64,000 nucleotides of DNA from the NCBI RefSeq assembly GCF_000756375.1, contig NZ_JNFD01000014.1:124001-188000 (forward strand), given 5' to 3'. Both the position numbers and the translations under genes were made by a program. Below are positions 51,144-60,867 of the stretch, in pieces. The DNA comes from Sphingopyxis sp. LC81 (GTDB lineage: Bacteria; Pseudomonadota; Alphaproteobacteria; Sphingomonadales; Sphingomonadaceae). The notes below the pieces were generated by a model. That model was not told where the DNA came from, searched no databases, and was given only the letters and a program-made list of their open reading frames with translations. Each line of letters starts with the position of its first letter. Positions within the stretch are counted from its first letter, which is position 1.

Positions 51144-53483
51144 GTGGCCGACGGAACGCCCCGCACCCCAATCGTGGCGGAGCAGGCGGCCGACCGGCTC
51201 TATATTATCGACGCGCGCGGGCGGCTCGAGCGGCGTATCCTGCTCGACTGGATTCATTCGACGAGCGGCGACGAGGAACCGGCCTGGGCGAGCCTCGACA
51301 TCGAGGACGACGATCATGCGCTGCCCGTCGACGTGCTGCAGGCGCGGCTCGGCGGGGCGCCGTCGCGGCAGATCGTGCCGCTGCGTATTGCGTGGCGCAT
51401 CCCGGGTTTCGACAAGAATCGCGCTCTCAAATTTCGCCACCTGATCTTCGGCGACCCGCGCCATCCCGGACCGTTGCGCGCGCAGCTGATCCTGTGGCGC
51501 GATCGCCGCCGCGCGCAGATATTGGTCGGCGAGGCGGCGACGCTCGACATGCTGCGCGACCGCTTCTGCGCGCAGACCGGCGGCGGCGACGGCGAGGGGA
51601 CCGACAGTCCCGAATTCGCGGGCTTCGTCGCGCGGCAGGCGGCACTTGCGCTCGACGTTGCCGAGCGCGGCATTCGCGGCACACGCTATAAGGTCCCGCG
51701 TTTTGTCGCCGATGGGCTGCGCACCAGCCCGAAATTCCGCGCCGCACTCGCCGAACTTTCGGAGAAGACGGGGCGCCCGGTCGCCGACCTCTACCGCGAG
51801 GCGCGGCCGCTGATGAAGGAGGTCATCGCGCGGCCGTCGGCGCTGTTCCTCGACCTGCGCGCGCGGCTCGATCGCATGATGTTCGGCGGCTACGCGCCCG
51901 AAATGGAAATCGACGCCGCCGAACTTGCCAAGCTGCGGTCGATCCTGCGCGAGCATCCGACCGCGATCCTCTTCACCCACAAAACCTATATCGACGGCGC
52001 AACACCCAGCCGGCTTGCCTATGAAAACGACCTGCCGATGCTGCACAGCTTCGGCGGCGCCAATCTCGACTTCGCGGTGATGGGCGAATTTTTCCGCCGT
52101 TCGGGAATGATCTTCATCCGCCGCAGCTTCCAGGATCAGCCGGTCTACAAGCTCGTGCTGCGTCATTATATCGCCTGGCTGCTTGCTAAACGCTTCCCGT
52201 TGTCGTGGGCGTTTGAGGGCACCCGCTCGCGGCTCGGCAAGCTGATGCCGCCCAAATACGGCCTGATGAAATATGTCCTCGACGCGGCGCATGCGACGGG
52301 GACGAAAGACGTGCATTTCGTGCCCTTCGTCACCAGCTTCGACCTGATCCGCGACGTCGAGGAATATGCGGCCGAACAGACGGGCCGGAACAAGAAGCCC
52401 GAGAGCCTGTCGTGGTTCCTCGGCTATATGAAGAGCCTCAAGGAACCCTCGGGCCGCATCCGCCTCGACATCGGCAACCCCGTGGTGATCGACGCGGCGC
52501 CGGCCCCCGATGACAAGCGCGCGCTCGAAACAATTGCCTTCGCGGTCGCGGTCGAGGCGAATCGCGTCACGCCGCTCACCGTCACCTCGGTGATGTGCCT
52601 GATCCTCCTCGGCATGGCGCCGCGCGGCGCGACCGCGGCCGAATTGCTCGGCGCGATCGGCGCGGTAACCGACTGGGCGCGGGCACGCGACATTCGGCTC
52701 AGCAGCGAACTGGAGAGCGGCGACAATACCGCGCTCTCGGCGACGGTCGACACGCTCGTCGCGAGCGGGCTGCTGACCCGCTACGAGGCGGGCAGCGAGA
52801 ATGTCTATTCGATTGACCCCGCCAAGCATCCGATGGCGAGCTATTATCGCAACATCATCGCGCATCATTTCCTCGACCGCGCGATGATCGAACTGGCGCT
52901 GTTCGAGCTGCGCGACGGCGACAGCGGCGATGCGACCGCGGCCTTCTGGGCAAAGATCGACCGGCTGCGCGACCTGTTCAAATTCGAATTCTTCTATCCG
53001 CCGCGTGACGAGCATCGCGCCGCGATCGAGGCCGAACTTGCGCGTATCGACCCCGTATGGGACCGCCGCCTCGCCGGCGGCGACCGCGGCATCGCGCAGC
53101 TCCTCCGGCGGTGCCAACCGGCGGTTGGTCACGCGATATTGCTTCCCTTCGCCGAGGCTTATTCGGTCGTCGCCGAACTGCTCGCGCGCGCGAAGCCCGG
53201 CGACGCCGTCGACGAACAGGCGCTGCTCGATGGCGCGCTGGCCGAGGGCAGGCAGGCGTATCTGCTGCGCCGGATCAGCAGCGAGGCGGCGATCGGCAAG
53301 CTGCTCTTCGCCAACGGCCTGTCGCTGATGCGCCATATGGGACTGACAACCGACGCGACCCCGGTGAACCTCGCCGCGCGCCGCGCGCTGCTGATGGAAC
53401 TGCGCGGCCTCGCCAACGTCATGGAAACGATGCGGCTTTCGACGGTGGCGCTGGCCGACCGATTGCCCGGTTCAGGAGGATAG
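51144..53483 (+). CDS. PlsB-like glycerol-3-phosphate acyltransferase
   Basis: The 779-residue protein has the acyltransferase motifs in order: HKTYIDGATP (motif I, HX4D), MIFIRRSF (II), AFEGTRSRLGK (III) and a later FVPF block (IV), like PlsB. It would acylate glycerol-3-phosphate at sn-1. The N-terminal 200 residues are unlike E. coli PlsB. The GTG start is 3 bases after the previous stop. It lies between the PlsC fusion and WS/DGAT, fitting stepwise triacylglycerol synthesis. Confidence 0.82.
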   Translation: MADGTPRTPIVAEQAADRLYIIDARGRLERRILLDWIHSTSGDEEPAWASLDIEDDDHALPVDVLQARLGGAPSRQIVPLRIAWRIPGFDKNRALKFRHLIFGDPRHPGPLRAQLILWRDRRRAQILVGEAATLDMLRDRFCAQTGGGDGEGTDSPEFAGFVARQAALALDVAERGIRGTRYKVPRFVADGLRTSPKFRAALAELSEKTGRPVADLYREARPLMKEVIARPSALFLDLRARLDRMMFGGYAPEMEIDAAELAKLRSILREHPTAILFTHKTYIDGATPSRLAYENDLPMLHSFGGANLDFAVMGEFFRRSGMIFIRRSFQDQPVYKLVLRHYIAWLLAKRFPLSWAFEGTRSRLGKLMPPKYGLMKYVLDAAHATGTKDVHFVPFVTSFDLIRDVEEYAAEQTGRNKKPESLSWFLGYMKSLKEPSGRIRLDIGNPVVIDAAPAPDDKRALETIAFAVAVEANRVTPLTVTSVMCLILLGMAPRGATAAELLGAIGAVTDWARARDIRLSSELESGDNTALSATVDTLVASGLLTRYEAGSENVYSIDPAKHPMASYYRNIIAHHFLDRAMIELALFELRDGDSGDATAAFWAKIDRLRDLFKFEFFYPPRDEHRAAIEAELARIDPVWDRRLAGGDRGIAQLLRRCQPAVGHAILLPFAEAYSVVAELLARAKPGDAVDEQALLDGALAEGRQAYLLRRISSEAAIGKLLFANGLSLMRHMGLTTDATPVNLAARRALLMELRGLANVMETMRLSTVALADRLPGSGG

Positions 53484-53484
53484 G

Positions 53485-55041
53485 ATGCTCAAACAGCTCA
53501 GCGCGCAGGACGCCCAATTCCTCTACACCCAGACCGCGAACAATCTGACGCACATCATGGGCGTCTATATCTACAACCCCTCGACCGCGCCCGGCGGCTT
53601 CGTACGCTTCAAGGATATCATCCGCCACGTCGAAAGCCGCGTTCATACCTCGCCCCTGTTCAAGCGCCGGCTCCACCGCCTGCCGTTCGACATGGATCAT
53701 CCCTATTGGGTCGAGGACGAGCATTTCGACATCGAGGCGCATATGAGCCACGCGCGGCTGCCCGAGCCCGGCGACTGGCGGCAATTCTGCATCGCGGTCG
53801 CGCGCTGGTTCTCGAAGCCGATGGATATGAACCGCCCGCTCTGGGACATCTATATCATCGAGGGACTCGATCGCATCCCGGGCATCCCGAAGGGTAGCTT
53901 CGCGATGCTCCACCGCGTCCATCACGCCGCGGTCGACGGTGCCTCCGGCGCACACGCCTTCATCGCGATGAGCGACATCGATGCGAAGGGCACGCCCGCG
54001 ATCGCCGAGCCGCCGCCGGTCGAGGAACTCGGCACGGTGCCGTCGAGCGCCGAAATCCTCTCGCGCGCCTGGTCGGCGTCGATGCAGTCACCGGTCAAGT
54101 TCATGAACGCGCTGATGAAAATGTCGCCCGCGATCATCTCGTCGGCGAGGCGGTCGATTGCCGAAGGCGGCATGACCGCCGGCGTCCCCGAAACGCGCTT
54201 CAACGTGCCCGTCGGCCCGCACAAGATGTTCGACGCGACGACGGTCGCGCTGACCGACGTTGCCGAGATCCGCAAGAAGGTGCCGGGCGCGACGGTCAAT
54301 GATGTCGTGCTGACCACCGTCGGCGGCGCGCTCCGCAAATATTTGCAGAAACACAAAGAGCTGCCGAAAGACAGCCTTGTCGCGGTCGCGCCGATCAATC
54401 TGCGCGGGAAGGGCGGGAAAGCCTCGAAGCCGGGCAATCAGGTGTCGGCGATGAGCGTCCCGGTGCGCACCGACATCGCCGATCCGCTCGCGCGGCTTGC
54501 GGCGATCCGCAACTATACCGTCGAGGCAAAGGAAGCGAAGGCGGGAGTCAGCGCACGGATCATGACCGACCTGTCACAGCACATTCCGGGCGCGACGATG
54601 GCGGCTGTGGCGCGGCTCGTCACCAGCGAGCGTTTCGCGGTGCGCGGGACCAACCTTTTCATCTCGAACGTACCGGGGGCGCAGGTGCCGCTCTATCTCG
54701 CTGGGGCGCAGCTCGTGCAGCAGCATGGCATGGCGCCGCTTGCGAACAACATGGGCCTGTTCGTCGCGACCCCCAGCTACAACGGCCGGATCGCTTTCTC
54801 GCTCATCTCCGAACGCGCGGTGATGCCCGACATCGCCTTTTTCAGGGAGTGCATCGAGGAAAGTTTCGCCGACCTGATGGCGGCGGTGCCGAAGCCGGAA
54901 AAGGCAAAAGCCGCTACGGCGGAGCCGAAACCCGCGGCCAAGCCCAAGCCAAAACCCAAACCCGCGCCGAAACCTGCCGCGAAGCCCAAGGTGAAACCGG
55001 TTGCTAAAGCGAACGCAACCGGCAAGACTCGAAAAAAATAA
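53485..55041 (+). CDS. Wax ester synthase/diacylglycerol acyltransferase (WS/DGAT)
   Basis: The 518-residue protein has the active site HRVHHAAVDGASG (HHxxxDG), MFDATTVALTDVAEIRKK, VAVAPINLRGKGGKASKPG and NLFISNVPGAQVPLYLAG, all hallmarks of WS/DGAT. It makes triacylglycerol or wax esters from acyl-CoA. The last 45 residues are a KP/AK-rich basic tail. It starts 1 base after the PlsB-like stop and its TAA overlaps the ATG of the patatin gene. Confidence 0.92.
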   Translation: MLKQLSAQDAQFLYTQTANNLTHIMGVYIYNPSTAPGGFVRFKDIIRHVESRVHTSPLFKRRLHRLPFDMDHPYWVEDEHFDIEAHMSHARLPEPGDWRQFCIAVARWFSKPMDMNRPLWDIYIIEGLDRIPGIPKGSFAMLHRVHHAAVDGASGAHAFIAMSDIDAKGTPAIAEPPPVEELGTVPSSAEILSRAWSASMQSPVKFMNALMKMSPAIISSARRSIAEGGMTAGVPETRFNVPVGPHKMFDATTVALTDVAEIRKKVPGATVNDVVLTTVGGALRKYLQKHKELPKDSLVAVAPINLRGKGGKASKPGNQVSAMSVPVRTDIADPLARLAAIRNYTVEAKEAKAGVSARIMTDLSQHIPGATMAAVARLVTSERFAVRGTNLFISNVPGAQVPLYLAGAQLVQQHGMAPLANNMGLFVATPSYNGRIAFSLISERAVMPDIAFFRECIEESFADLMAAVPKPEKAKAATAEPKPAAKPKPKPKPAPKPAAKPKVKPVAKANATGKTRKK

Positions 55042-56513
55042 TGATGCTCTCGCAGGATTACCGAATGCTTTTCACCCCGACGCTCAGCGCCGACCGCGAT
55101 CTTGTGACCGCACCCGACTATATCGCATGGGCCAAGGCGGCTCGCGAACATGACCGGAAATCTGGATTGCAGGCGTGGCGTGACTCCGACGAAAGCAAGC
55201 ATTTCGATTATAAGGCGATCCGCGCGCGGCTCGAAAAATTGCGCAAGCTGTCGGCGGCGGGGGACGTCAAGGGGCTGCTGTTCGTTCTCAACGAAGGCAT
55301 CCACGGCAATATCGACGGCATGGGGCACGAGCGGCTCTATCAAAAGGCGCGTTTCGGCACCAAGAAGCTGGTCGAGGATTATGTCGCCGAGGTCGTCGTA
55401 TCGCTCGACAAAATCGCCGCCGCGCGCAGCATCACCCGCGAGGAAAAGCGCGACTTCTTCCGCCGCGCCCAGCATTGCTACGGCCGCTCGGCGCTGCTGC
55501 TCTCGGGTTCGGGCAGTTTCCTCTTCTTCCACATCGGTGTGGTGAAGGCGCTCTGGGAAGAAGGCGTTCTGCCCGCGATCATGTCGGGCGCGAGCGGCGG
55601 GTCGATCGTCGCCGCGATCGTCTGCACGCGCAAGAATGCCGACATCGGCGCCTTCCTCGAAAGCAACCGTCTCGCCAACCCCGCTCGCGACCCCGAACAA
55701 CGGCGCCTCGCGCCCGATGAGGTGCGCGAGCGGCTTGCCGACCTGATCCCCGACCTGACCTTTCAGGAAGCCTATGAGATCAGCGGCCGTCACCTCAATG
55801 TCTCGGTCGCGCCCGCCGAAAAGCATCAGAACGGCCGGCTGCTCAATGCGATCACCGCGCCGAACGTGCTGATCCGCGAAGCCGTGCTCGCGTCGTGCGC
55901 GGTGCCCGGCGTCTTCCCGCCGGTGATGCTGATGGCGCGCGACGACAAGGGCGAGCGCATTCCCTACCAGCCCGACCGGCGCTGGGTCGACGGGTCGGTG
56001 ACGCACGACATCCCGACCAAGCGGCTCGAACGCCTCTATGGCGTCAACCATCATATCGTCAGCCAGGCGAACCCGATCGCGCTGCCCTTCGCGACCGACA
56101 CGCGCAAGCAGATGGCGCCGATCGAGGCGATCCAGCATGCGTCGATGGCAACCTTCAAGGCGTGGCTCAACGCGAATATGGTGATTTTCCAGAAGCCGCT
56201 CGAATGGGTGCCGCCGCTTAACAGCCTTGCGAACATGGCGCGCTCGGTGATCAATCAGGAATATACCGGCGACATCAACATCATCCGCCCGCCCAAATTC
56301 TGGTCGCCAGCCAAGATTCTGTCCGACCTCGCGCAGGAGGATATCGACGAACTGATCGACACCGGCGAACGCACCGCATGGCCGAAGGTCGAAATGGTGC
56401 GCACCCAGACCGCGATCAGCCGCGCGCTCGAGGCTATCCTCGCCAAGATAGACAAGGCGGGCGACGACGGCCCCGGGCACCGCAGCGCGGCGCTGAAGAA
56501 GGCGGTTCGCTGA
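55041..56513 (+). CDS. Patatin-like phospholipase/lipase (DUF3336 type)
   Basis: The 490-residue protein has an N-terminal DUF3336-like domain, then a patatin core with oxyanion loop GSGSFLFFHIGVVKAL, nucleophile GASGGSIVAAI (Ser dyad) and catalytic DGSVTHD (Asp). The family includes triacylglycerol lipases of the Tgl3/SDP1 type, so it may mobilise the stored lipid made by WS/DGAT. The start overlaps the previous stop (TAATG); ATG 55044 is an alternative. Confidence 0.88.
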   Translation: MMLSQDYRMLFTPTLSADRDLVTAPDYIAWAKAAREHDRKSGLQAWRDSDESKHFDYKAIRARLEKLRKLSAAGDVKGLLFVLNEGIHGNIDGMGHERLYQKARFGTKKLVEDYVAEVVVSLDKIAAARSITREEKRDFFRRAQHCYGRSALLLSGSGSFLFFHIGVVKALWEEGVLPAIMSGASGGSIVAAIVCTRKNADIGAFLESNRLANPARDPEQRRLAPDEVRERLADLIPDLTFQEAYEISGRHLNVSVAPAEKHQNGRLLNAITAPNVLIREAVLASCAVPGVFPPVMLMARDDKGERIPYQPDRRWVDGSVTHDIPTKRLERLYGVNHHIVSQANPIALPFATDTRKQMAPIEAIQHASMATFKAWLNANMVIFQKPLEWVPPLNSLANMARSVINQEYTGDINIIRPPKFWSPAKILSDLAQEDIDELIDTGERTAWPKVEMVRTQTAISRALEAILAKIDKAGDDGPGHRSAALKKAVR

Positions 56514-56515
56514 GC

Positions 56516-57388
56516 ATGGCGGCGGGTGCGGTGATCCTGCCTGCTGAGTCCGCGGCGGCGGGGGCGAAGCTGCACGTCACCCACTGGCTGCCCGAAGGGC
56601 GTCCGCGTGCGGTGGTTTTGCTCGCGCACGGCTATGCCGAGCATGCGGGGCGCTACGCATATGTGGCGAAACGCCTGACCGATGCTGGTTACGCCATCTA
56701 TGCGGTCGACCATTGGGGGCACGGAAATTCGGATGGCGAGGGTGGTTTCGTCCCGCGCTTTTCGGCCTTTCTCGACGGCATGAGCGAATTGCTGACGCTC
56801 GTCGAAATCAACCATGCCGATACGCCGCGCCTGCTCCTCGGTCACAGCATGGGCGGGCTGATCGCGACGCTGTTCCTTATCGAGCGCCAAAATGCCTTTG
56901 TCGCGGCCGCGGTGTCCGGCCCGGCGATCCTGCCTGCCGAACCGCCGTCGCGCTTCACCGTCTGGATCAGCCGTTTCCTCTCGCGCTTCTTCCCGCGCCT
57001 CGGCGTGCTCTCGCTCGATGCCACTGGCGTCAGCCGTGATCCGCAAGTGGTCGCCGCCTATCAGGCCGATCCGCTTGTTTATGAAGGCAAGATCGGGGCA
57101 AGGCTCGGCAAGGAGTTCATGGACGCGATGGCGGTGGCGCAGGCCGACGCGCCGAAGATTCGTCTGCCGATCCTGATCCAGCACGGCGAAGCCGACCGGC
57201 TCACAGCCCCCGCGGGGTCGCGCTACCTGTTCGAAAATGTCGGCTCGACCGACAAGCGCCTCGAAATCTATCCCGGCCTGTTCCACGAAATCTATAACGA
57301 GCCAGAACGCGACGCGGTGCTGGACGACCTGATCGACTGGTTCGAGGCGCATATCCTGAATGGTTCTCCGCCGCCCCTTTCGCGCTGA
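56516..57388 (+). CDS. Monoacylglycerol lipase-like alpha/beta hydrolase
   Basis: The 290-residue protein has the monoacylglycerol lipase pattern: VVLLAHGYAEHAGRYAYVA, YAVDHWGHGNSDGEGG, nucleophile LLLGHSMGGLIA, acid IQHGEADRLTAP and His PGLFHEIYNEPER. It would hydrolyse monoacylglycerol to glycerol and fatty acid, completing lipid turnover after the patatin. It starts 2 bases after the patatin stop, so it is in the same operon. Confidence 0.9.
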   Translation: MAAGAVILPAESAAAGAKLHVTHWLPEGRPRAVVLLAHGYAEHAGRYAYVAKRLTDAGYAIYAVDHWGHGNSDGEGGFVPRFSAFLDGMSELLTLVEINHADTPRLLLGHSMGGLIATLFLIERQNAFVAAAVSGPAILPAEPPSRFTVWISRFLSRFFPRLGVLSLDATGVSRDPQVVAAYQADPLVYEGKIGARLGKEFMDAMAVAQADAPKIRLPILIQHGEADRLTAPAGSRYLFENVGSTDKRLEIYPGLFHEIYNEPERDAVLDDLIDWFEAHILNGSPPPLSR

Positions 57389-57495
57389 AGGGCGGGCCCG
57401 GGCCGCATGGCGGCCGCCGATTAACCCATTGACCACGCTTCGCGATCCCATCACAAAAGACTTGAGCTTCGGCTCGGGGGAATATTGGGGGGAAT

Positions 57496-58764
57496 ATGGA
57501 AAAGGCGATATGGCTTTTGACGGCTGCCGCGCTGTTCGCGCAGCCGGTTGCGGCGCATGCGGCGGAGACCAACGCGGACTCGCCCGAGGAGATAGCCGAA
57601 GATGCGGCACGCGATCTCAAGGACAGTCGCTTTTACAACAAGCCCGGCGCCAGCCGGGCGGAATATGATGCCGATTGGCAAAGCTGCCGGTTGATCGCGC
57701 GCGGGTCTCAGACACCAGCCGGATCGGTTCCGGTCTATAATCCGGCGATGTATAATCCGGCGATCTCACCGCTTGCCGCGGGTATCGGAGGCGGAATCGG
57801 CGCGGCCATCGGCGCCGCGATCGTCGAGGGCCAGATGCGCCGGGCCAACCGGCGGAACTGCTTGCTGATCAAAGGGTGGCGCCTCGTCGAGCTGCCTGCG
57901 GCGCAATCGGCGAAGGTCGCCGCCATGTCCGACGCCGAACGGCAAAGCTATTTCGAAACCGTCGTCGGAGCCCAGGCGGTCGACGGCTACATCACCGAAA
58001 TGACAAGCTTCACCCCGGTGGCCGATGCTGGGCTGAACATGAACGGCACTCTTGCCGGTCCGGCGTCGCTGTTTCTGGGCAAGAAGGTCGATCCCGCAGC
58101 GCCATTGGCGCTCGGGGAAAATGAAGGCGGTCTGATCGTCGCATTCCGGCGCAACGATGCCGGAAGTGCGGGGCGCTCGGGCCGCGTTCAGATCCGTCGC
58201 TTCGATCGTGAAAACGGGGACCTTTTCTATCAGCCTCGCGACTGGAAGAAAAAGGGCGATCGCACGACCTATGCCAGCGAATTTGTCAGCAAGGACAAGA
58301 AGGCGGCCTATGAATTGCAAGTCGTGAAGCTGACGCCCGGCTGGTATGTCTTGCAAACCGATGCGGTGGGCATGGTTCCGCCCAACACGACAAACTGCTT
58401 TGGCGCGCCGGCCTTCGAGGTCAAGGCGGGCGAATATGCGTATCTCGCCGACGCGAGCCCCTTCCTCGACGCCGCGCTTGCCACGGGCCGCCGGCATACC
58501 GGCATGGGCTATGCGCGCAATTTCAACGAGGCCAAGGCCGCCATGGCGGGTTTCCAGCCCGATGTGGCTGCCCGGATGGCCGAAGCCAGAATCGAAAATC
58601 TTGCGACCTATAGCTGCGCCGGACAGGTGATGACGCGCATGGATTTCCCGGGCGTGACCGACACCGTTCCCGCGCCCGTCGCCAAGAGCGTACCCGCCGT
58701 CGCGGTGTCGGAGGATGGCGCGGCGGTGCCTGCGGCGGCGCAGGGGTCGACACCGGCGGAATAA
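57496..58764 (+). CDS. Secreted unknown protein with Gly-zipper hairpin
   Basis: The 422-residue product has a signal peptide (LLTAAALFAQPVAAHAAE), an early conserved block (DSRFYNKPGASRAEYDADW), a glycine-rich hydrophobic hairpin (GIGGGIGAAIGAAIVEGQ) that may enter a membrane, and a beta-rich C-terminal half (VVKLTPGWYVLQTDAVGM). I do not recognise a named family. The ribosome site GGGGGGAA precedes its ATG. Confidence 0.65.
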   Translation: MEKAIWLLTAAALFAQPVAAHAAETNADSPEEIAEDAARDLKDSRFYNKPGASRAEYDADWQSCRLIARGSQTPAGSVPVYNPAMYNPAISPLAAGIGGGIGAAIGAAIVEGQMRRANRRNCLLIKGWRLVELPAAQSAKVAAMSDAERQSYFETVVGAQAVDGYITEMTSFTPVADAGLNMNGTLAGPASLFLGKKVDPAAPLALGENEGGLIVAFRRNDAGSAGRSGRVQIRRFDRENGDLFYQPRDWKKKGDRTTYASEFVSKDKKAAYELQVVKLTPGWYVLQTDAVGMVPPNTTNCFGAPAFEVKAGEYAYLADASPFLDAALATGRRHTGMGYARNFNEAKAAMAGFQPDVAARMAEARIENLATYSCAGQVMTRMDFPGVTDTVPAPVAKSVPAVAVSEDGAAVPAAAQGSTPAE

Positions 58765-58781
58765 ATGGCAGGATCGCGGCC

Positions 58782-59714
58782 ATGAGACTCCTCCTCGTCC
58801 TGATCTTCGCGCCGCTGATCGCGCTTGCGCTGATGTATTTCGTCTTTCCCGGTCGCCTCGTCGCGCTCGGGCGCGCATTGCTTCGCCGCCGCGGCGGGAT
58901 GGTGCAGAAGAGCGTCGCCGTCGACGGCCGCCGCTGGCCCTATCTCGAGGGCGGCGACCCGTCGAAGCCGCTCCTCCTCCTCGTCCACGGCTTTGCCGGC
59001 GACAAGGATAATTGGTCGATGATCGCGCCCTACCTTACGCGCGATTATCATGTCATCGCTCCCGACCTGCCGGGGTTTGGCGAGAATGAGCGCGATCCCG
59101 ACCTCGCCTATGACCTTCAGGCGCAGACCGCGCGGCTCAAGGTGTTTGCCGACACGCTCGGGCTCCAGCGTCCGCATGTCGCCGGCAACAGCATGGGCGG
59201 CTGGATCGCGCTGCGCTACGCGATCGACTATCCGGGCGCGCTCGCCAGCCTGACCCTGCTCGACAATGCCGGGGTCAATGGTGCGAACGAGAGCGCGCTT
59301 CAAAAACAGGCGGCGAACGAGGATTATAACCCCCTCGTCATCGCGAGCCTTGAGGACGCCGACCGGCTGGTGGCGATGGTCGTACACAAGCCGCCCTATA
59401 TCCCGTCACGTTTGAAGCCCGTCCTTTATGCCGACGCGCTCAAATATCGCGACCAGCTCGACACGATTTTCTGGGTGATCGCGACCGAGGGCCGCGACCA
59501 TCCGCTCAACGACCGGCTCGGCGAGGTGAAGGTGCCGACGCTGATCATCTGGGGGCGCCACGACCAGCTGCTCGACGTCAGCTGCGTTCCCGTGCTCGAA
59601 GCGGGCATCGCCGGCAGCGTCTCGCATGTCTTCGACCATGTCGGCCATGTCCCGATGATCGAGGATCCGAAGGCGACCGCTGCGGTGATGAAGGGCTTTC
59701 TTGCCAAGCATTGA
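58782..59714 (+). CDS. Membrane-anchored alpha/beta hydrolase
   Basis: The 310-residue protein has an N-terminal transmembrane helix (LLVLIFAPLIALALMYFVF), then oxyanion LLVHGFAGDKDNWSMIAP, nucleophile VAGNSMGGWIALRYA, acid IIWGRHDQLLDVS and His FDHVGHVPMIED. It resembles lipases of the LipA/YugF type. It follows the unknown secreted protein by 17 bases and precedes gpsA. Confidence 0.88.
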   Translation: MRLLLVLIFAPLIALALMYFVFPGRLVALGRALLRRRGGMVQKSVAVDGRRWPYLEGGDPSKPLLLLVHGFAGDKDNWSMIAPYLTRDYHVIAPDLPGFGENERDPDLAYDLQAQTARLKVFADTLGLQRPHVAGNSMGGWIALRYAIDYPGALASLTLLDNAGVNGANESALQKQAANEDYNPLVIASLEDADRLVAMVVHKPPYIPSRLKPVLYADALKYRDQLDTIFWVIATEGRDHPLNDRLGEVKVPTLIIWGRHDQLLDVSCVPVLEAGIAGSVSHVFDHVGHVPMIEDPKATAAVMKGFLAKH

Positions 59715-59753
59715 AATGATCGTCAGTCTCGCGGGAAATAGCGGGAGAGGCCA

Positions 59754-60755
59754 ATGCGGTTGAAGGTGGGGCTGCTCGGCGGGGGCAGTTGGGGGACGAC
59801 GGTCGCCTCGGTGGTGTCGCGCAATGCGCCGATCACGCTGTGGGCGCGTGACGCCGAGACCGTGGACGATATCAACACGCGTCACGAGAACCGCAAATAT
59901 CTGCCCGGTATCGCGCTGCCGCCGGTCCTCCGCGCCACGAACGACATGGCCGAAGTTGTGGCTGGCGCTGACGTGCTCGTGATGGGCGTCCCTTCGCACA
60001 GTTTTCGTGCGGTGCTCGAAGAGGCGCGCGCGCACCTTCGCCCGTGGGTGCCGGTGATCAGCCTGACCAAGGGGCTCGAACTGTCGTCGGGCAAGCGGAT
60101 GACCGAATTGATCGAGGAAGTGCTCCCCGGCCACCCCGTCGGCGTGCTCACCGGGCCGAACCTCGCGCGTGAAATCATGACCGGGCAGGCGGCCGCAAGC
60201 GTCCTGTCGATGGAGGACGAGATCGTCGTTCGCGCGCTCCAGCCGGTGTTCCACTCGGGGCTGTTCCGCGTCTACACCAACACCGACCTGCTCGGCTGCG
60301 AACTTGGCGGAGTGCTCAAGAATATCATCGCGATCGCGGTCGGGATGGGCGACGGGCTCGGCGCGGGCGACAACACCCGCTCGGCGCTGATGACGCGCGG
60401 GCTTTCGGAAATTACCCGGCTCGGCGTAGCGATGGGCGGGCGCGCGGAAACTTTCGCGGGGCTCACCGGCATGGGCGATCTGATCGCGACCTGCACCAGC
60501 CCCTTGTCGCGCAACCGTCATGTCGGGGTCGAACTCGGCAAGGGGCGCCCGATTGATGAGATCATCGCGGGGATGAACATGGTCGCCGAGGGGGTGAAGA
60601 GCGCGCCGACCGTCATCGCGCTCGCCGAAAAACATGGCCTCGACATGCCGATCGCACGCGATGTGTATGATGTGACGCAAGGAAAACGCAGCGCGCAGGA
60701 CGTGTTTCGCGGCCTCCTTCGCTCCGCCGTCGGCGACGAAGCGCACCCCGGATGA
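59754..60755 (+). CDS. gpsA: NAD(P)H-dependent glycerol-3-phosphate dehydrogenase
   Basis: The 333-residue protein has the Rossmann GLLGGGSWGTTVASVV, VPVISLTKGLELSSGKRMTE, LTGPNLAREI, and the catalytic Lys in GVLKNIIAIAVGMGDGLG, with DNTRSALMTRGL. It reduces DHAP to sn-glycerol-3-phosphate for phospholipid and triacylglycerol synthesis. It thus supplies the PlsB-like enzyme and opposes GlpD. Confidence 0.95.
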   Translation: MRLKVGLLGGGSWGTTVASVVSRNAPITLWARDAETVDDINTRHENRKYLPGIALPPVLRATNDMAEVVAGADVLVMGVPSHSFRAVLEEARAHLRPWVPVISLTKGLELSSGKRMTELIEEVLPGHPVGVLTGPNLAREIMTGQAAASVLSMEDEIVVRALQPVFHSGLFRVYTNTDLLGCELGGVLKNIIAIAVGMGDGLGAGDNTRSALMTRGLSEITRLGVAMGGRAETFAGLTGMGDLIATCTSPLSRNRHVGVELGKGRPIDEIIAGMNMVAEGVKSAPTVIALAEKHGLDMPIARDVYDVTQGKRSAQDVFRGLLRSAVGDEAHPG

Positions 60756-60867
60756 GCTTTTCCGCCGCCACCCGTGCCATTTCGGCGTTCAGCCGGGAAT
60801 AAAAGCGCGATCTGCTTCGTTGACTCCCCTGACCGCCCCGAACGGGCGGGCAATCAGGAGATGGACG

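Noticed and set aside
48561..53336. Minus-strand open frame of 1591 residues
   Set aside because: It lies opposite edd, eda, the PlsC fusion and the PlsB-like gene, all clear families. Long antisense frames are expected from the strong third-position GC bias; no domain or ribosome site is seen.
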